Notes: a model not told the origin generated them from the sequence alone. 64,000 nucleotides of DNA from Microcella frigidaquae (GCF_014200395.1 NZ_JACHBS010000001.1:1860001-1924000), one strand, 5' to 3'. Shown: positions 25,988 through 35,244, counted from the first letter of the stretch. Program-made: numbers and translations.

Positions 25988-26506
25988 ATGGCGAACAAGG
26001 AAGCATCGGTCGCCGAGCTGAAGGAGTTGTTCTCCAGCTCGACTGCCGTCCTGCTCACCGAGTACCGCGGTCTCACGGTGGCGCAGCTGAAGCAGCTGCG
26101 CACGAACCTCCGTGCTGACGCGTCGTACGCCGTGGTGAAGAACACGCTCACCAAGATCGCGGCCCGCGAGGCCGGCATCGACTCGCTCGATGACATGCTC
26201 GCTGGTCCGTCGGCTCTGGCCTTCGTCCACGGCGACCCCGTGACGGTGGCCAAGGCCCTGCGTGACTTCGCCAAGGCGAACCCCAACCTGGTGGTGAAGG
26301 GCGGTTACTTCGACGGTAACGCGCTCTCGGCCGCCGATGTCATGAAGCTCGCCGAGCTCGAGAGCCGTGAGGTGGTGCTGGCCAAGCTGGCCGGTGCCGT
26401 CAAGGCCTCGCTCTTCGGTGCCGCCTACATGTTCAACGCGCCGCTCGCGCAGGCCGCTCGTGCGGTCGACGCCCTGCGGCAGAAGCAGGAGTCCGGCAAC
26501 GCCTAG
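25988..26506 (+). CDS. rplJ: 50S ribosomal protein L10
   Basis: 172-aa base of the ribosomal stalk. Start ATG with AGAGGAG RBS and canonical [15 protein letters not shown]. Conserved [19 protein letters not shown] and [13 protein letters not shown] bind rRNA, and the C-terminal helix binds L7/L12 dimers. Codon use includes more T-ending codons (ggt, gct) than neighbours, as expected for highly expressed genes. Confidence 0.97.
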   Translation: MANKEASVAELKELFSSSTAVLLTEYRGLTVAQLKQLRTNLRADASYAVVKNTLTKIAAREAGIDSLDDMLAGPSALAFVHGDPVTVAKALRDFAKANPNLVVKGGYFDGNALSAADVMKLAELESREVVLAKLAGAVKASLFGAAYMFNAPLAQAARAVDALRQKQESGNA

Positions 26507-26558
26507 GCGTTGACCGGTCGACGACACACCACACCAACCCCGCTACAAAGGAGAAATC

Positions 26559-26948
26559 ATGGCCAAGCTCACCACTGACGAGCTCATCGAGGCGTTCAAG
26601 GAGCTCTCGCTCATCGAGCTCAGCGAGTTCGTGAAGAAGTTCGAGGAGGTCTTCGAGGTCACCGCCGCTGCGCCGGTCGCCGTCGCGGCCGCCCCCGCCG
26701 CCGGTGGCGGCGCTGCCGCTGAGGAGGTCGAGGAGAAGTCGTCGTTCGACGTCGTGCTCGAGGCCGCCGGCGACAAGAAGATCCAGGTCATCAAGGAGGT
26801 CCGCGCGCTCACGAGCCTCGGCCTCGGCGAGGCCAAGGCCCTGGTCGACGGCGCCCCCGGCGTCGTGCTCGAGGGTGTCAACAAGGAGACCGCCGACAAG
26901 GCCAAGGCTCAGCTCGAGGAGGCCGGCGCCACGGTGGTGCTCAAGTAG
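26559..26948 (+). CDS. rplL: 50S ribosomal protein L7/L12
   Basis: 129-aa stalk protein that recruits translation GTPases. N-terminal dimerisation helices, an Ala-rich hinge ([17 protein letters not shown]), and the C-terminal domain with [21 protein letters not shown] and [21 protein letters not shown] are typical. RBS AAGGAG nine nt before the ATG; followed by a terminator. Confidence 0.97.
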   Translation: MAKLTTDELIEAFKELSLIELSEFVKKFEEVFEVTAAAPVAVAAAPAAGGGAAAEEVEEKSSFDVVLEAAGDKKIQVIKEVRALTSLGLGEAKALVDGAPGVVLEGVNKETADKAKAQLEEAGATVVLK

Positions 26949-26983
26949 TCACCGGCCCTCCGGCCAGCGTCTGCTGAACCATG

Positions 26984-27020
26984 CGAGCCCCGCCCGTCAG
27001 ATGACGGTGCGGGGCTCGTT
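26984..27020. terminator. terminator between rplL and the convergent LacI gene
   Basis: CGAGCCCCGC (26984-26993) pairs with GCGGGGCTCG (27009-27018), with CGTCA/TGACG continuing inside the stem; TT follows on the plus strand. It may serve both converging genes. Confidence 0.7.
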
Positions 27021-27037
27021 CGCGTTCCGGGCGGCGC

Positions 27038-28060
27038 TCAGGCGGTCGGCACGCGGCGCGCGGCCGTGCTCGTGCGCACGGTCAGCGCCGTCGGCAGCAG
27101 CAGGTGCTCGTCCGGCGGCGCGGCGTCGGCGTGCTCGAGCTGGTTCAGCAGCAGCTCCACCGCGCGGGCGCCCTGGGTCTCGGGATGCTGCGCCAAGGTC
27201 GTGAGACCGAACATCTCGGCCAGGGGGTGGCCGTCGACGCCGATGATCGACAGCTCGCCGGGAATCCCGATGCCGAGCTGGCGAGCCGCCACGCTGATGC
27301 CGATGGCGATCTCGTCGCAGCCCGCGAAGATCGCGGTGGGTCGCGTCCGCGGGTCCCCGAGCACCGAGAGGCCGACGGCGTAGCCGCCCTCGATCGAGAA
27401 GTCGGCCTGCCGGAAGTCGTCGTCGACCGTGACGCCCGCGTCGCGCAGCGCCTGCGTGAAGCCGGTGTACCGCTGCGCGTGAACGCGGAAGTCCATCTGC
27501 TCGTTCTGGTCGCCGCCGACGTGCATGATGCGGCGGTGGCCGAGGCTGAGCAGGTGCTCCGTCGCGAGCCGGGCGGCCTCGACGTCGTCGATCGACAGCG
27601 AGGGTATGCCGTCGATGCGTCCGCCGATGCCGACCAGCGGCTTGCCCAGGGCCTGGAGCATCTGGATCTCGTGCGGGCTGAGGTCGATGGCGACGGAGAT
27701 CACGGCGTCGACGCGCTTGCGCACGAGGAAGTAGTCGAAGACGCGGCGGCGGAGGTCGCTATCGGTGCTCAGCCGGTACAGGGTGAGGTCGTAGCCGGCC
27801 CGGATCAGGGCGGCCTCGATGCCCTCGAGCACCTCGGCGAAGTACCAGCGGTTGATGTACGGGATCACGACCGCGACGTTACGCGTGCGCCCGGTCACGA
27901 GGCTCGCGGCGGTCGATGAGACCACATAGCCGAGCTCGGCAGCGGCATCCTCGACCCGGCGCCGCGTCTCGTCGGAGACGTAGCCGCGTCCGCTGAGCGC
28001 GCGCGAGGCCGTCGATTTCGACACGCCCGCCTTGCGGGCGACGTCGGCGAGGATGCTCAT
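27038..28060 (-). CDS. LacI-family repressor, probable alpha-glucoside regulator
   Basis: 340-aa repressor. The N-terminal helix-turn-helix with hinge reads ADVARKAGVSKSTASRALSGRG, and the periplasmic-binding-protein-like effector domain follows (RTRNVAVVIPYINRWYFAEVL, IFAGCDEIAIGI). ATG 28060 with GGAGGG upstream is the canonical LacI start; the frame extending to 28387 crosses the operator region and is rejected. It is divergent from a carbohydrate ABC importer whose promoter carries matching operators. A similar operator at the GH13 alpha-glucosidase promoter (2711-2724) points to the same sugar. Confidence 0.93.
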   Translation of the reverse strand: MSILADVARKAGVSKSTASRALSGRGYVSDETRRRVEDAAAELGYVVSSTAASLVTGRTRNVAVVIPYINRWYFAEVLEGIEAALIRAGYDLTLYRLSTDSDLRRRVFDYFLVRKRVDAVISVAIDLSPHEIQMLQALGKPLVGIGGRIDGIPSLSIDDVEAARLATEHLLSLGHRRIMHVGGDQNEQMDFRVHAQRYTGFTQALRDAGVTVDDDFRQADFSIEGGYAVGLSVLGDPRTRPTAIFAGCDEIAIGISVAARQLGIGIPGELSIIGVDGHPLAEMFGLTTLAQHPETQGARAVELLLNQLEHADAAPPDEHLLLPTALTVRTSTAARRVPTA

Positions 28061-28147
28061 GGCGCGGGCCCTCCGTTGGACGAGTCGTGTCGGTTCGCGA
28101 CCGTGCGACCCCGTGGTGGTGCGGGTCGCCGGGTCGGCCGTCGAGCC

Positions 28148-28185
28148 AGTGTATCCGGAAAGGGCCTGTTGTGGAACCGATGCCA
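28148..28185 (-). promoter_or_regulatory. lacI-gene promoter with overlapping operator
   Basis: On the minus strand TTCCAC (28171-28176) and TACACT (28148-28153) are 17 nt apart. The operator-like TGGAACCGATGCCA (28172-28185, one mismatch from a perfect palindrome) covers the -35, which would give autorepression. Confidence 0.55.
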
Positions 28186-28281
28186 TGTGAGACCGGTTTC
28201 CTGCGGTGATCACCCCCGCCCGTTCCCTGGATGCTCGAGGGGAGTTCGGCAACGGAACGGTAACGGCTTGCCGATCGTGGG

Positions 28282-28330
28282 TTGCGAATGACGTATTCGT
28301 CACATACGGTGAACTCTGGAACCGGTTCCC
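28282..28330 (+). promoter_or_regulatory. ABC importer promoter with LacI operator at the start site
   Basis: TTGCGA (28282-28287) and TACGGT (28305-28310) are spaced by 17 nt. TGGAACCGGTTCCC (28317-28330), with the 12-bp core GGAACCGGTTCC perfectly palindromic, sits at about +1. Between -35 and -10 lies another inverted repeat, TGACGTATTCGTCA (28289-28302), perhaps for a second regulator. The 374-bp gap 28061-28434 otherwise holds only half-sites (e.g. CGATTCCA near 28361). Confidence 0.65.
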
Positions 28331-28434
28331 GATGACGTGCCCCACGGGTGGTCTGCAGGCCGATTCCACCTCTTGCACCACCACCACACTGCGCGTCGAT
28401 CGGCGCGCTGACCGACCTCAACGAGGAGGAAACA

Positions 28435-29784
28435 ATGAGTTCCACTCTCCGACGCAGGCTGATTGCGCCTGCTGCGGCCCTGGGAGCCCTGAGCCTCGTG
28501 CTCGCGGGCTGCGCGGCCGAGACCGACCCGGGCGCCGGCGGCGACGTCGACTGCTCGGCCTACGAGGCCTACGGCACCTTCGAGGGCGAGAGCGTCGAGC
28601 TGTACGCGACGATCATCGACACCGAGGCTGACGCGCTCGTCGAGAGCATGGCCGACTTCGAGGCCTGCACGGGCATCACGGTCGAGTACAACGGCACGCA
28701 GGAGGCGGAGACGCAGATCAACGTGCGTGCCGCTGCCGGTGACGCTCCCGACCTGATGATCATCCCGCAGCCCGGTCTGCTCCAGCGCCTCATCGCTGAC
28801 GGCTACGTCGTGCCCGCGCCCGCCGCGGTCGAGGCCAACGTCGACGAGTTCTGGAGCGAGTCGTGGAAGGGCTACGGCACCGTCGACGGCACCTTCTACG
28901 CCGCGCCGCTGCTCGCCAGCGTCAAGGGCTACATCTGGTACTCGCCGGCCGACTTCGCCGACAACGGCTACGAGATCCCGACGACCTACCAGGGCCTTCT
29001 CGACCTCACCGAGCAGATGACCGAGCGCAACGACGGCCCGTACCGTCCGTGGTGCGTCGGCTTCGGCTCGGGTGACGCGACCGGCTGGGTCGGCACCGAC
29101 TGGGTCGAGGACCTCGTGCTCCGCAACTCGGGCCCCGAGGCCTACGACGCGTGGGTCGCGGGTGACCTGAAGTTCGACTCGCCCGAGATCACCGAGGCGT
29201 TCGACCTCGTCGGTGAGGTTCTCCTCAACGACCAGTTCGTGAACGGCGGTTTCGGTGGCGTGCAGTCGATCGTGACCACCACCTTCCAGGATGGCGGCCT
29301 CTCGATCCTCGACGGCACCTGCTCGCTGCACCACCAGGCGTCGTTCTACGAGGCGCAGTGGGGCGAGGGCGTGACGGTTGCTCCCGACGGCGACGTCTGG
29401 GCCTTCCTGACCCCGCCGATCGCTGAGGGCGACCCCTCGGCCGTCACCGGTGGTGGCGAGTTCGTGGCCGCGTTCAACGACCGCGAGGCGACCGCCGCTC
29501 TGCAGGCCTACCTGTCGAGCGACACCTTCGCCAACGAGCGCGTCTCGCGCGGTGGCGTCATCTCGGCGAACAAGGGTCTCGACCCGTCGCTCGCCGGCTC
29601 GGAGCTCGGTCGCCAGTCGATCGAGATCCTGCAGGGGGAGGACACCATCTTCCGCTTCGACGCCTCCGACCTCATGCCCGCCGCCGTCGGCACCAGCTCG
29701 TTCTGGACCGGCATGGTCGACTGGGTGAACGGCACGCCGACGGCGGACGTCCTCCGCTCCATCGACGCGACGTTCCCGCAGTAA
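28435..29784 (+). CDS. carbohydrate ABC transporter substrate-binding lipoprotein
   Basis: 449-aa extracytoplasmic solute-binding protein. The N-terminus is a lipoprotein signal (RRRLIAPAAALGALSLVLAGC) with the lipid-attached Cys26. The mature part is a type-1-fold sugar binder resembling alpha-glucoside binding proteins of the AglE type (family 1 SBP): GDAPDLMIIPQPGLLQRL and GTFYAAPLLASVKGYIWY form the ligand cleft. Strong RBS (GAGGAGG). Controlled by the divergent LacI regulator. A hairpin separates it from the two permease genes. Confidence 0.93.
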   Translation: MSSTLRRRLIAPAAALGALSLVLAGCAAETDPGAGGDVDCSAYEAYGTFEGESVELYATIIDTEADALVESMADFEACTGITVEYNGTQEAETQINVRAAAGDAPDLMIIPQPGLLQRLIADGYVVPAPAAVEANVDEFWSESWKGYGTVDGTFYAAPLLASVKGYIWYSPADFADNGYEIPTTYQGLLDLTEQMTERNDGPYRPWCVGFGSGDATGWVGTDWVEDLVLRNSGPEAYDAWVAGDLKFDSPEITEAFDLVGEVLLNDQFVNGGFGGVQSIVTTTFQDGGLSILDGTCSLHHQASFYEAQWGEGVTVAPDGDVWAFLTPPIAEGDPSAVTGGGEFVAAFNDREATAALQAYLSSDTFANERVSRGGVISANKGLDPSLAGSELGRQSIEILQGEDTIFRFDASDLMPAAVGTSSFWTGMVDWVNGTPTADVLRSIDATFPQ

Positions 29785-29812
29785 CCCTCAGCGCGAGCTG
29801 AACAACTGATGG

Positions 29813-29847
29813 CCGGCCCATCGGACGAACCTTGTCCGATGGGCCGG
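29813..29847 (+). terminator. strong hairpin between binding-protein and permease genes
   Basis: CCGGCCCATCGGAC (29813-29826) pairs perfectly with GTCCGATGGGCCGG (29834-29847) around a 7-nt loop. It probably reduces read-through or protects the upstream mRNA so the binding protein exceeds the permeases. A -10-like TAGCGT (29857-29862) follows. Confidence 0.7.
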
Positions 29848-29898
29848 TCTGTCAGGTAGCGTGAAAGTCCACCCAAACCAATGGAGGTTTGATCCGGT

Positions 29899-30888
29899 AT
29901 GGAATTCTGGTCCGACCTGTTCGAGAAGTTCGGGGTGATGTTCCTCGGCCTGGCTGCGTTCGCGGCGGTCGTCGGCATCGTGCTGTTCCTCGCCGATCGA
30001 GCCCCGAAGCGCGGCAGGGATTTCCTGCAGCTCGCCGCGTTCCTCAGCCCCGCGCTGATCCTGCTCGCCGTGGGCCTCGTGTACCCGGCGATCCGCACCA
30101 CGATCCTCGCCTTCTTCAGCCGCCAGACGGCGAACGGCTCCGAGTGGGTCGGTCTCGACAACTTCGTCTGGATGTTCACCCAACCCGAGATCACGATCGT
30201 GATCATCAACACCCTCATCTGGGTGGCGCTGGTGCCGCTGCTGTCCACGATCTTCGGCCTCGCCTATGCCGTCTTCATCGACAAGTCGCACGGCGAGAAG
30301 GTGCTGAAGTCGCTCGTGTTCATGCCCATGGCGATCTCGTTCGTCGGTGCCGGCATCATCTGGCGCTTCATGTACGAGTACCGCGAGGTGGGCTTCAGCG
30401 AGCAGATCGGTCTGCTCAACCAGATCCTGGTCTGGCTCGGGCAGGACCCGCAGCCGTTCCTCGTCAACTCGCCGTGGAACACCTTCTTCCTCATCGTCGT
30501 GATGGTCTGGATCCAGACCGGTTTCGCGATGGTGCTGCTGTCGGCGGCCATCAAGGGCGTGCCGGTCGAGATCATCGAGGCCGCCCGGCTCGACGGCGCG
30601 AACGCCTGGCAGTCGTTCTGGAACGTGACCGTCCCGGGCATCCGCGGCACCCTCGTCGTGGTCGTCACCACGATCTCGATCGCGACGCTGAAGGTCTTCG
30701 ACATCGTCCGCGCGATGACCGGCGGCAACTTCAACACCTCGGTCGTCGCCAACGAGATGTACACGCAGGCCTTCAACCGCGGAGAGACCGGCTACGGCTC
30801 GGCGCTCGCGGTCGTGCTGTTCGTGATGGTCCTGCCGATAGTGCTCTACAACGTGCGCGTCATGCGCAAGCAGAAGGAGATCCGATGA
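29899..30888 (+). CDS. sugar ABC transporter permease, first subunit (AglF/MalF type)
   Basis: 329-aa inner-membrane permease. Eight hydrophobic segments; the ATPase-contacting EAA loop is EAARLDGANAWQSFWNVTVPG. The N-terminal extra helices (MFLGLAAFAAVVGIVLFL) and the preserved ATTILAFF block match alpha-glucoside permeases. GGAGG is 11 nt before the ATG. It overlaps the second permease by 4 nt. No ATPase gene is in the cluster, so a shared MsiK-type ATPase encoded elsewhere is needed. Confidence 0.92.
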   Translation: MEFWSDLFEKFGVMFLGLAAFAAVVGIVLFLADRAPKRGRDFLQLAAFLSPALILLAVGLVYPAIRTTILAFFSRQTANGSEWVGLDNFVWMFTQPEITIVIINTLIWVALVPLLSTIFGLAYAVFIDKSHGEKVLKSLVFMPMAISFVGAGIIWRFMYEYREVGFSEQIGLLNQILVWLGQDPQPFLVNSPWNTFFLIVVMVWIQTGFAMVLLSAAIKGVPVEIIEAARLDGANAWQSFWNVTVPGIRGTLVVVVTTISIATLKVFDIVRAMTGGNFNTSVVANEMYTQAFNRGETGYGSALAVVLFVMVLPIVLYNVRVMRKQKEIR

Positions 30889-31829
30889 GCGCCCCCGCCG
30901 CTGCGTCCGCTGCCGCCGAGCAGACCAGCACCCGGGCGATCGCCGTGGCCGCCGGAGGCGGCAAGGCGCGCCGGGTGAAGGACCGCCTGACATCCCCGTG
31001 GGCGACCGCCGCCGCGATCGTCATCGCCGTGGTCTGGACCATCCCGACCTTCGGTCTTCTGGTGTCGTCGTTCCGCACCCCGGAGGAGATCCGCACCAAC
31101 GGCTGGTGGAACATCTTCGTCAGCCCGAGCTTCACGCTCGAGAACTACGTCGACGTGCTGACCATCCAGGGCGCCTCGTCGGCGAACCTGGGGTCGTACT
31201 TCGTCAACTCGCTCGTGATCGCGATCCCGGCCGCGCTGTTCCCGATCATCCTCGCCACGATGGCCGCCTACGCCTTCGCGTGGATCAAGTTCCGCGGCTC
31301 GGCACCGCTCTTCGTGCTGATCTTCGCGCTGCAGATCGTGCCGCTGCAGATGGCGCTCATCCCGCTGCTGCAGATCTTCAGCGAGGTGCTCGGCATCAGC
31401 GGCACCTTCCCTGCGGTGTGGATCGCCCACACGATCTTCGGCCTGCCGCTGTGCATCTTCCTGCTGCACAACTTCATCAGCGAGATCCCCGCGGAGGTGA
31501 TCGAGGCGGCGCGCGTCGACGGCGCGAACCACACCCAGATCTTCTTCCGCATCATCATCCCGCTGTCGCTGCCGGCGCTCGCCTCGATCGGGATCTTCCA
31601 GTTCCTCTGGGTCTGGAACGACCTGCTCGTGGCGCTCGTCTTCTCGGGCGGCACTGCCGACGTCGCACCGCTGACCCAGCGTCTCGCGGAGCTCGTGGGC
31701 AACTTCGGCCGGAACACCGAGCGCCTCCCCGCGGCGGCGTTCATCTCCCTGATCGTGCCCCTGATCGTGTTCTTCAGCCTGCAGCGCTACTTCGTGCGCG
31801 GCCTGCTGGCGGGCTCGACGAAGGGCTGA
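30885..31829 (+). CDS. sugar ABC transporter permease, second subunit (AglG/MalG type)
   Basis: 314-aa permease. A cytoplasmic N-terminal tail of ~45 residues is followed by six transmembrane segments; the EAA loop is EAARVDGANHTQIFFRIIIPL. It forms a heterodimer with the preceding permease. ATG overlaps the upstream stop (ATGA). The last gene of the importer operon; the next gene has its own leaderless promoter. Confidence 0.92.
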   Translation: MSAPAAASAAAEQTSTRAIAVAAGGGKARRVKDRLTSPWATAAAIVIAVVWTIPTFGLLVSSFRTPEEIRTNGWWNIFVSPSFTLENYVDVLTIQGASSANLGSYFVNSLVIAIPAALFPIILATMAAYAFAWIKFRGSAPLFVLIFALQIVPLQMALIPLLQIFSEVLGISGTFPAVWIAHTIFGLPLCIFLLHNFISEIPAEVIEAARVDGANHTQIFFRIIIPLSLPALASIGIFQFLWVWNDLLVALVFSGGTADVAPLTQRLAELVGNFGRNTERLPAAAFISLIVPLIVFFSLQRYFVRGLLAGSTKG

Positions 31830-31863
31830 TCCGGTCACGGCGTCGACCCCCGGTGGTCCCGCC

Positions 31864-31869
31864 TAGGCT
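31864..31869 (+). promoter_or_regulatory. -10 element of leaderless promoter for the ABC exporter
   Basis: TAGGCT ends 6 nt before the ATG at 31876, so the exporter need not depend on read-through from the sugar importer. Confidence 0.6.
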
Positions 31870-31875
31870 CGCAGC

Positions 31876-33738
31876 ATGAGCATGGGTGGGGGCGGCCGGG
31901 GGTCGCGCGTGTCGGGCGGCGACCACGCCGCACAGCGGGCGGCCAACGCGCAGGCGCCGCGCATCCCCAACCTGCTCGGTCGTATCGCGGAGCTGTTCCG
32001 CCCGCACCGCACGGCGCTCGCGATCACGATCGCGCTCGTGCTGGTCTCGGCCGCGCTCAGCGTGCTGCCGCCGCTGCTGACCCAGCAGGCCTTCGACGTT
32101 GGGCTCTTCCCGCCCGAGGGCACCCCGAACGTGCCGGTGCTGCTGCAGCTGGTCGGAGCGATGCTCGCGCTGTGGGTGGTCTCGGCCGGCCTCGGCATCG
32201 CGCAGACCCACCTCACCGCCACGGTCGGCAACAGCGTCATGGCGCAGCTGCGGGTGCGCCTGTTCGCCCACCTCCAGGCCATGGAGCTCGCCTTCTTCAC
32301 CCGCACCAAGACCGGCGTGATCCAGTCGCGCCTGCAGAACGACGTCGGCGGGGTCGCCGGCGTGCTGAGCAACACGGTCTCGAGCGTCATCGGCAACACG
32401 GTCACGGTCATCGCCGCACTCGTCGCGATGCTCCTGCTGAGCTGGCAGTTGACCATCGTCGCGGTTGTGCTGCTGCCAGTGCTCGTCATCGCCCAGCGCC
32501 GGGTGGGCCAGGTGCGCGCCCGCATCGCCACGGCGACGCAGGAGTCGCTGAGCGACATGACCGCCATCACGCAGGAGGCCCTGAGCGTCTCGGGCATCCT
32601 GCTCGCGAAGAGCTTCGACCAGCAGGGCGCCGAGGTCGAGCGCTACCGCGTCGAGAATGCGCGCCAGCGCGACCTGCAGGTGCGGCTGGCGATGAGCGGC
32701 CAGTGGTTCTTCGCCATGGTCAACGTGTTCCTCTCGGTGATCCCGGCCGTCGTCTACCTCGCGGCCGCCTGGCTGCTGCAGCAGGATGTCGCCGTGACCG
32801 CGGGCACGATCGTCGCTTTCACCACGGTGCAGGCCCGCCTCACCTTCCCGCTCATGGGCCTCATGCGGGTGGCGCTCGATCTGCAGACCTCGGGCGCGCT
32901 GTTCGCCCGCATCTTCGAGTACCTCGACCTGCAGCCGCGCATCACCGATGCCCCCGACGCGGTCGAGCCCGACCCCGCCCAGCGCGGGCGGGTGCGGCTG
33001 AACGATGTCGTGTTCCGCTACCCCGACGCCCCCTCGGAGGCTCTGCCGACGCTCGACGGGGTGAGCCTGACCATCGAGCCCGGGCGCTTCGTCGCCTTCG
33101 TCGGCCCCTCCGGCGCGGGCAAGACGACCATCTCGTACCTGATCCCGCGCCTGCACGAGGTCTCCGGCGGCAGCGTCGAGGTCGGCGGCGTCGACGTGCG
33201 GCGACTGCGGCGGGCATCCCTCATCGCCAGCATCGGCATCGTCAGCCAGGAGACCTACCTCTTCCACGCGAGCATCGCCGAGAACCTGCGCTACGCGAAA
33301 CCCGATGCGACGTATGCGGAGCTCGAGGCCGCGTGCCGTGCGGCCAGCATCCACGACACGATCGCGGGCTTCCCCGACGGCTACGACACCGTCGTCGGCG
33401 AGCGCGGCTATCGCCTCTCCGGCGGGGAGAAGCAGCGGGTGGCCATCGCGCGCGTGCTGCTCAAGGACCCCCCGGTGCTGATCCTCGACGAGGCGACGAG
33501 CGCGCTCGATGCGGTCTCGGAGCGCGTCGTGCAACGCGCTCTCGACTCGGCGGCGAGTGGCCGCACGACGATCGCAATCGCCCATCGGCTCTCGACCATC
33601 ATCGGCGCGGACGAGATCCACGTCGTCGATCGCGGCCGCATCGTCGAGAGCGGTGCCCACGCCGCGCTTCTTGCGCAGCGCGGGCTGTACGCGCGCCTGG
33701 TCGCCGAGCAGGCTGCCGCCGCGGCCCCGCCCATCTAG
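31876..33738 (+). CDS. ABC exporter, fused membrane and ATPase domains
   Basis: 620-aa half-transporter of the MsbA/type IV exporter class. After ~30 cytoplasmic residues come six transmembrane helices (about 45-330), then an ATPase domain with Walker A GPSGAGKTT, signature LSGGEKQRVAIARVLL, Walker B VLILDEATSALD and switch His in AIAHRLSTI. It probably works as a homodimer exporting lipids or drugs. It ends 6 nt from the convergent DUF305 gene without a clear terminator. Confidence 0.94.
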   Translation: MSMGGGGRGSRVSGGDHAAQRAANAQAPRIPNLLGRIAELFRPHRTALAITIALVLVSAALSVLPPLLTQQAFDVGLFPPEGTPNVPVLLQLVGAMLALWVVSAGLGIAQTHLTATVGNSVMAQLRVRLFAHLQAMELAFFTRTKTGVIQSRLQNDVGGVAGVLSNTVSSVIGNTVTVIAALVAMLLLSWQLTIVAVVLLPVLVIAQRRVGQVRARIATATQESLSDMTAITQEALSVSGILLAKSFDQQGAEVERYRVENARQRDLQVRLAMSGQWFFAMVNVFLSVIPAVVYLAAAWLLQQDVAVTAGTIVAFTTVQARLTFPLMGLMRVALDLQTSGALFARIFEYLDLQPRITDAPDAVEPDPAQRGRVRLNDVVFRYPDAPSEALPTLDGVSLTIEPGRFVAFVGPSGAGKTTISYLIPRLHEVSGGSVEVGGVDVRRLRRASLIASIGIVSQETYLFHASIAENLRYAKPDATYAELEAACRAASIHDTIAGFPDGYDTVVGERGYRLSGGEKQRVAIARVLLKDPPVLILDEATSALDAVSERVVQRALDSAASGRTTIAIAHRLSTIIGADEIHVVDRGRIVESGAHAALLAQRGLYARLVAEQAAAAAPPI

Positions 33739-33744
33739 GCCGGG

Positions 33745-34443
33745 CTAGCTGCGGGCGGCGAGAAGCTCGGCCATGTAGTCGAGCTCCTTCTGCTGCAGCT
33801 GCACCATGCCCTCGGCGAGCGCCCGAACCTGCGGGTTGTCGCTGCGGGCCAGCACGGCCTCGGCCATCTCGACCCCGCCCTGATGGTGCGCGATCATCAG
33901 CTCCAAGAAGATGCGCTCGGCCTCGACCCCCGTCGCGTCCTGCAGCGCCTGCATCTGCTCGAAGGTCGCGACGCCCGGCATCGGCTCGCCCGGAACATGA
34001 GCGCCGTGACCGTCGTGCCCGGCCGAGCCGTCGATCACCGGGCGCGACAGCCACTCCATCTCGGGGGCGGTCGAGGTCTGCGGCAGACCCCACATCGCCA
34101 GCCAGGCGAACATCTGCCCCTGCTGCTGAGTCTGGGCGGTGGCGATGTCGAGCGCCAGGAGCCGGATCTCGGCGTCATCGCTGCGGTCGCGCACGAGCAG
34201 GGCCATCTCGACGGCCTGCCCGTGGTGCACCTGCATGTCGCGCGCGAAGCCGGCCTCGGCGCTGCTGTCGCTGGGCATCGGCGCCGGGGCACCGCTCGAC
34301 AGGCGCCCGAGCAGCACCCCCGCGACGAGCGCCACGAGCACCAGCAGCACGCCGACCACTGCCAGGCGGGTGCGGCTCAACGACGGCACGGCGCCGGGCG
34401 AGTCGCCCCCGGCCGTCGCCGTCGCGGTGCCCTCGCCGGTCAT
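33745..34443 (-). CDS. DUF305 family membrane-anchored protein
   Basis: 232-aa protein with a single N-terminal transmembrane helix (LAVVGVLLVLVALVAGVLLG) and an extracytoplasmic four-helix DUF305 domain. The duplicated His-rich motifs MQVHHGQAVEMA and MIAHHQGGVEMA are the family signature and probably bind metal. A short His stretch (AGHDGHGAH) lies between them. It starts 2 nt after the DUF3105 stop and pairs with it, a combination common in actinobacteria and sometimes near copper genes. Function unproven. Confidence 0.9.
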   Translation of the reverse strand: MTGEGTATATAGGDSPGAVPSLSRTRLAVVGVLLVLVALVAGVLLGRLSSGAPAPMPSDSSAEAGFARDMQVHHGQAVEMALLVRDRSDDAEIRLLALDIATAQTQQQGQMFAWLAMWGLPQTSTAPEMEWLSRPVIDGSAGHDGHGAHVPGEPMPGVATFEQMQALQDATGVEAERIFLELMIAHHQGGVEMAEAVLARSDNPQVRALAEGMVQLQQKELDYMAELLAARS

Positions 34444-34445
34444 GG

Positions 34446-35105
34446 TCAGGAGATCTTGCCCGGGCCGTCGAGCGCCTGGCTGCACAGCGCGCCCGGCTCG
34501 GGGGCGTCGGGCGACTGGCGGTACTTCACGATGAAGTCGCGCAGGCGCGGGTCGTCGACGCCGTCGAGCGCCACCTGCACGCCCCACGCGCTCGCGACCA
34601 CCGGGGCCTCGAGCCCCGGGAACGGCGAGAGGATGATGTAGGAGCGCGGCATCGCGTTGCGGAGGGCATCCAGGTCAGCGCCCTGCACCTGCTCGGGGTC
34701 GTAGGTGACCCAGACCGCGCTGTGCTCGAGGGAGTGCACCGCGTACTCCGCGGGCACCGCCTCTTCGTAGATGCCGCAGTTCAGCCAGGTCGGGTTGTGC
34801 GGCCCGCCGGCAGGCGGCGTCATCGTGTAGTCGACGGCGGTCTGCACGTGCAGCGACTCGAGGCCGTCGAAGGTCTCGAGGCCCTCGATCTCGATCGTGG
34901 CGGGGTCGACCGGCGGGGTCGCCGAGGTCACCACGACACCCACGATGATCGCGACCACGGCCGTGCCGCCGACGATCGCGCCGATGAGCCCGAGGCGCTG
35001 GTTGCGCTTCTCGCGGGCCTGCTTCGCCTTGAGGGCGGCAACCTTCTCAGCACGGCGCTGCTCGCGCTGCTGCTTGACGGTGAGGTCGGAGGTGCTGTCC
35101 GGCAT
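34446..35105 (-). CDS. DUF3105 family membrane-anchored protein
   Basis: 219-aa protein. A basic, coiled-coil-like N-terminal segment (REQRRAEKVAALKAKQAREK) precedes one transmembrane helix (LGLIGAIVGGTAVVAIIVGV). The external DUF3105 domain has the typical PPAGGPHNPTWLNCGIYEEAV and VHSLEHSAVWVTYDP blocks, where conserved His and Cys could bind a metal. AGGAG lies seven nt before the ATG. Co-transcribed with the DUF305 gene. Confidence 0.9.
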   Translation of the reverse strand: MPDSTSDLTVKQQREQRRAEKVAALKAKQAREKRNQRLGLIGAIVGGTAVVAIIVGVVVTSATPPVDPATIEIEGLETFDGLESLHVQTAVDYTMTPPAGGPHNPTWLNCGIYEEAVPAEYAVHSLEHSAVWVTYDPEQVQGADLDALRNAMPRSYIILSPFPGLEAPVVASAWGVQVALDGVDDPRLRDFIVKYRQSPDAPEPGALCSQALDGPGKIS

Positions 35106-35232
35106 GGGGGCTCCTGTCGGGCGGGAGGGGAGGGGATTCGGCGCACACGCCGTCTCCCATCATCCCAGATCACCACAGGAGATGCTGTGAGCCGAGCGCG
35201 GGGGCGCCCCGTCACGCGCGCACCTCCGCTGA

Positions 35233-35238
35233 TAGATT
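35233..35238 (+). promoter_or_regulatory. -10 element of leaderless promoter for the transsulfuration genes
   Basis: TAGATT ends 6 nt before the ATG at 35245; no Shine-Dalgarno is present. Confidence 0.6.
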
Positions 35239-35244
35239 CGGCGC

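Noticed and set aside
28061..28387. Longer start for the LacI gene at 28387
   Set aside because: The extension covers the operators and promoters of the divergent region; LacI proteins begin at the helix-turn-helix, as at 28060.
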